Source: Bacteroidales bacterium (lineage in GTDB: Bacteria > Bacteroidota > Bacteroidia > Bacteroidales > M50B96). From it: a stretch of 37,645 nt of DNA. The translations under genes were made by a program, and so were the position numbers. Below the pieces are notes generated by a model. It made no database searches. It saw only the letters and a program-made list of their open reading frames with translations, and was not told the DNA's origin. The stretch covers positions 1 to 37,645 of the forward strand of contig JAIOYV010000065.1 in NCBI GenBank assembly GCA_021740905.1, in the 5' to 3' direction. Shown piece after piece: positions 35,689 to 37,645 of this stretch (the first letter of the stretch is position 1; the number at the start of each line of letters is the position of its first letter).

Positions 35689-36579
35689 TTAAGTTTTTAC
35701 AAAATCGGCCAATGAATTTACATAAATAGTAGCCTGTATATCTAAATCTTCCCTTATTGCCTGTACAAATTTTCTTGTAATCGAATGTGTATCTTCAAGC
35801 ATCATTTCTCCAGGCAAACGAATATGAAAAGTCAACTCGACATGATCGCCATAGGTATGCACATGTATATGATGAATATGTAATTCTTCGTGAGTCACCG
35901 TTTTTGATATTTCTATTAATCTGTCAAGTAATTCTTCGGTTGCAGCTTCGCCAATCAACGGGTTAATGGCATTTTTAAGCACCTCTACTGCTGTGACTAA
36001 TATGAGTAAACCCACAGCAATGCCAAGCACAGCATCGACCCACCAAAACTGGCTTCCAATGAGTATCCCCACCAAAATAACCACCGAAGATAAAGCATCG
36101 CTCCTGTGGTGCCACCCATCAGCAATCATCGGTTGAGAGTTGACTTTCTTTCCGTATCGAATAGCCAATTGAGCCATAATTTCTTTTGATACAATAGAAA
36201 TAATCGTAACCACAATGGCCACAGTACCAAAATTGGCTGACTCTTTTTCGCTTAGTTGAACGATTGATTCTCGCACAAAACTAAAAGCCACCACAACTAA
36301 CAAAACCCCAATAATAATACTTGCTATCAGTTCAGAGCGGCCATGACCAAAGGGATGTTCTTCATCGGGCGGTTTGGCTGAAATTTTAGTCCCAACCAGT
36401 ACAATAACCGAAGTAACCGAATCGGATAGAGTGTGCCAGGCATCAGCAATTAAAGCTACCGAATTGGAAACAATGCCCGCCCAAAGCTTAATGGCAAACA
36501 AAATTATGTTTCCAATAAGCGACAACCAGCCTTCTACATAAGCATAATGTTTTTTTGTATCTCCTTTCGATCTTTCCAC
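35689..36579 (-). CDS. Cation diffusion facilitator family transporter, GTG start
   Basis: A 296-residue membrane protein exporting a divalent metal (Zn, Fe, Co or Mn) by proton antiport. Seen: two D-x-x-H-x-x-x-D metal sites (DAWHTLSD, about 46-53, and DGWHHRSD, about 154-161), HPFGHGRSE between them, six membrane segments and a C-terminal cytoplasmic domain with HIHHIHVHTYG. The H-D type sites favour zinc over manganese, but the substrate is not proven. The start is GTG at 36579: an in-frame TGA lies nine bases upstream and no early ATG exists. It is the first gene of the minus-strand run. Confidence 0.93.
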   Translation of the reverse strand: MERSKGDTKKHYAYVEGWLSLIGNIILFAIKLWAGIVSNSVALIADAWHTLSDSVTSVIVLVGTKISAKPPDEEHPFGHGRSELIASIIIGVLLVVVAFSFVRESIVQLSEKESANFGTVAIVVTIISIVSKEIMAQLAIRYGKKVNSQPMIADGWHHRSDALSSVVILVGILIGSQFWWVDAVLGIAVGLLILVTAVEVLKNAINPLIGEAATEELLDRLIEISKTVTHEELHIHHIHVHTYGDHVELTFHIRLPGEMMLEDTHSITRKFVQAIREDLDIQATIYVNSLADFVKT

Positions 36580-36605
36580 TTTTCTTCAAAAATCCTAATT
36601 GCTTG

Positions 36606-36613
36606 CAAAAGTA
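36606..36613 (-). promoter_or_regulatory. Candidate -7 element for the minus-strand housekeeping run
   Basis: TACTTTTG on the minus strand matches the Bacteroidetes -7 consensus TAnnTTTG exactly. It would place transcription start near 36600, about 20 bases before the GTG of the cation transporter gene. No clear TTTG is found at the expected -33 spacing, which lowers confidence. Confidence 0.4.
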
Positions 36614-36705
36614 TGAATTATCCAATGGGAATTCTTATTTTCGTTTCGTTAATATTTATTAAAACAATATAGAAACAGCTATTTATCAAGGTAGTAAAAA
36701 ATTAA

Positions 36706-37440
36706 ATGCTAAGTATCATATTACCATCCTATAAAGGGGCATCGATCCTGCAAAAACAACTACCAAGTTTTATCCAATTTTTAGATGACCATAATCTTAA
36801 ACATGAAATCATTATTGTAAACGATGGCTCCTGCGACGGAGACAAAACCAAACAAGTTGCCAACGATAATTCCTGTGTGTATATCGAAAACAAAACCAAC
36901 CTTGGAAAAGGGGCGGGTGTGCGCAAGGGCGCGCTTGCGGCCAAAGGCGATTATATTTGTTTTACCGATGTGGATATCCCATTTGCTTTCGATGATTACA
37001 TCGAATTTTACGATCATCTTAAAACCAGAGGGTTTGATATTGTGGTTGGCGACAGGACCTTGCCGGAATCGACCTATTTTACCAAGATAAGCACAACCCG
37101 GAAATTAGGGAGCGACCTGTTTTCGGCCATCGTGAGCCACTTTTTCACAGACGGCTTGCACGACACTCAATGTGGCATGAAAGCTTTCCGGCGTGACGTT
37201 GTGATGGACCTATTTTCTGTAGCCCGGGTCAACCGTTTTGCTTTTGATGTGGAACTGATATCCATTGCAGTAAAACGCAATTATTCCATCAAGCGGTTAC
37301 CAGTGACCTTTCGTTGCAACGATAGCAAAAGCGTGAAAGTAATCCAACACGGAATAGGTATGTTGTTCGATTTGGTGAGGATACAGTGGAATCATTTTGC
37401 TGGAAAATACAAGAAAATAAAAATATCACAGATTAGCTGA
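36706..37440 (+). CDS. Family 2 glycosyltransferase, dolichyl/polyprenyl-phosphate sugar transferase-like
   Basis: A 244-residue protein, the only plus-strand gene. It has a GT-A fold: ILPSYKG at the start, IIVNDGSCDGD (about 37-47), the FTDVDIPF D-x-D site for metal and nucleotide-sugar (about 86-93), and DTQCGMKAFRRD near the acceptor site (about 157-168). The spacing resembles dolichyl-phosphate glucosyltransferases/mannosyltransferases (ALG5/DPM-like), which charge a polyprenyl phosphate with glucose or mannose. There is no clear transmembrane tail. It is transcribed away from the cation transporter across a 126-base gap. It could supply the nearby flippase's pathway, but that is inference. 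Confidence 0.9.
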   Translation: MLSIILPSYKGASILQKQLPSFIQFLDDHNLKHEIIIVNDGSCDGDKTKQVANDNSCVYIENKTNLGKGAGVRKGALAAKGDYICFTDVDIPFAFDDYIEFYDHLKTRGFDIVVGDRTLPESTYFTKISTTRKLGSDLFSAIVSHFFTDGLHDTQCGMKAFRRDVVMDLFSVARVNRFAFDVELISIAVKRNYSIKRLPVTFRCNDSKSVKVIQHGIGMLFDLVRIQWNHFAGKYKKIKISQIS

Positions 37441-37645
37441 TTAAAACATTGATTCATAACTTTAAAGATCAATTTAAAAAAACGCTTTTTTCAAACATAA
37501 CTCATTAGGGTGCATTCCCAAAATATGACCATTATGCAGCCCTTGTTAGTTCTTTACTCATAATCAATTGACCTTTCACGGTTTCTCCACCTTCTGGTAC
37601 GAGAATCATCTTTCTTATGCTGTTGAGAAAGACAGGCCACCTGCC
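37441..37645. other. Right-edge region without an assignable gene
   Basis: About 205 bases follow the glycosyltransferase stop codon. From about 37532 to the edge, minus-strand frames are open: one would end at a TAA at 37532 (about 37 residues visible, ending MSKELTRAA) and another at 37554. A plus-strand frame is also open from 37550 with no ATG. I recognise none of them, so this may be the 3' end of a gene beyond the window or non-coding. An A/T-only inverted repeat (about 37475-37491) follows the glycosyltransferase gene but lacks a GC stem. Confidence 0.3.

Noticed and set aside
37475-37491. Inverted repeat after the glycosyltransferase gene as terminator
   Set aside because: The stem is A/T only with a three-base CGC loop and no GC-rich portion, too weak to call.

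Overview
The window looks like a low-GC Bacteroidetes chromosome segment, probably from a Bacteroidales/Marinilabiliales-type or related lineage. Three things point there: type IX secretion (T9SS) C-terminal sorting domains, SprB-type repeat proteins, and families largely confined to this phylum (DUF4175, DUF4292, EnvC-like pseudo-peptidase beside a TPR lipoprotein). The species cannot be named from the sequence alone.

Left part (1-20048, all minus strand): three consecutive giant genes for secreted, cell-surface, adhesin-like proteins. In transcription order they are a 1727-residue multidomain protein (14865-20048), a protein of about 3560 residues built from some 40 SprB-type repeats (4073-14752), and a third protein whose C-terminus lies beyond the left edge (1-3928). 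All three start with a signal peptide; the two complete ones end in a T9SS type A sorting domain. They share modules pairwise, so they look like a locally assembled mosaic family. The genes are separated by gaps of 112 and 144 bases that hold hairpins. A 222-base gap with a possible promoter and a CRP/FNR-like palindrome sets them off from uvrC.

Middle and right part (20271-36579, all minus strand): a compact housekeeping run with short gaps or overlaps. In transcription order it encodes a cation diffusion facilitator, a polysaccharide flippase (TTG start), dUTPase (dut), a TPR lipoprotein, a DUF4292 lipoprotein, an EnvC-like LytM protein lacking two zinc ligands, a DUF4175 coiled-coil membrane protein, an RsbW-like ATPase, YbeY (GTG start), MnmG, adenine deaminase and UvrC. 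The TPR/DUF4292/EnvC/DUF4175/RsbW-like block is tightly coupled and is probably an envelope and cell-wall unit. The others serve nucleotide metabolism (dut, ade), tRNA/rRNA maturation (mnmG, ybeY) and DNA repair (uvrC).

Right edge: a divergently transcribed GT2 glycosyltransferase (36706-37440, plus strand), then about 205 bases with no gene I can identify.

The most notable non-coding signal is a 16-base perfect palindrome with a CACGTG core between mnmG and ade (23781-23796). A near-identical second copy lies 127 bases away inside ade (23654-23669). Both resemble chromosomal parS (ParB-binding) sites, and mnmG is often origin-proximal. No RNA genes, CRISPR arrays or complete insertion sequences were seen.
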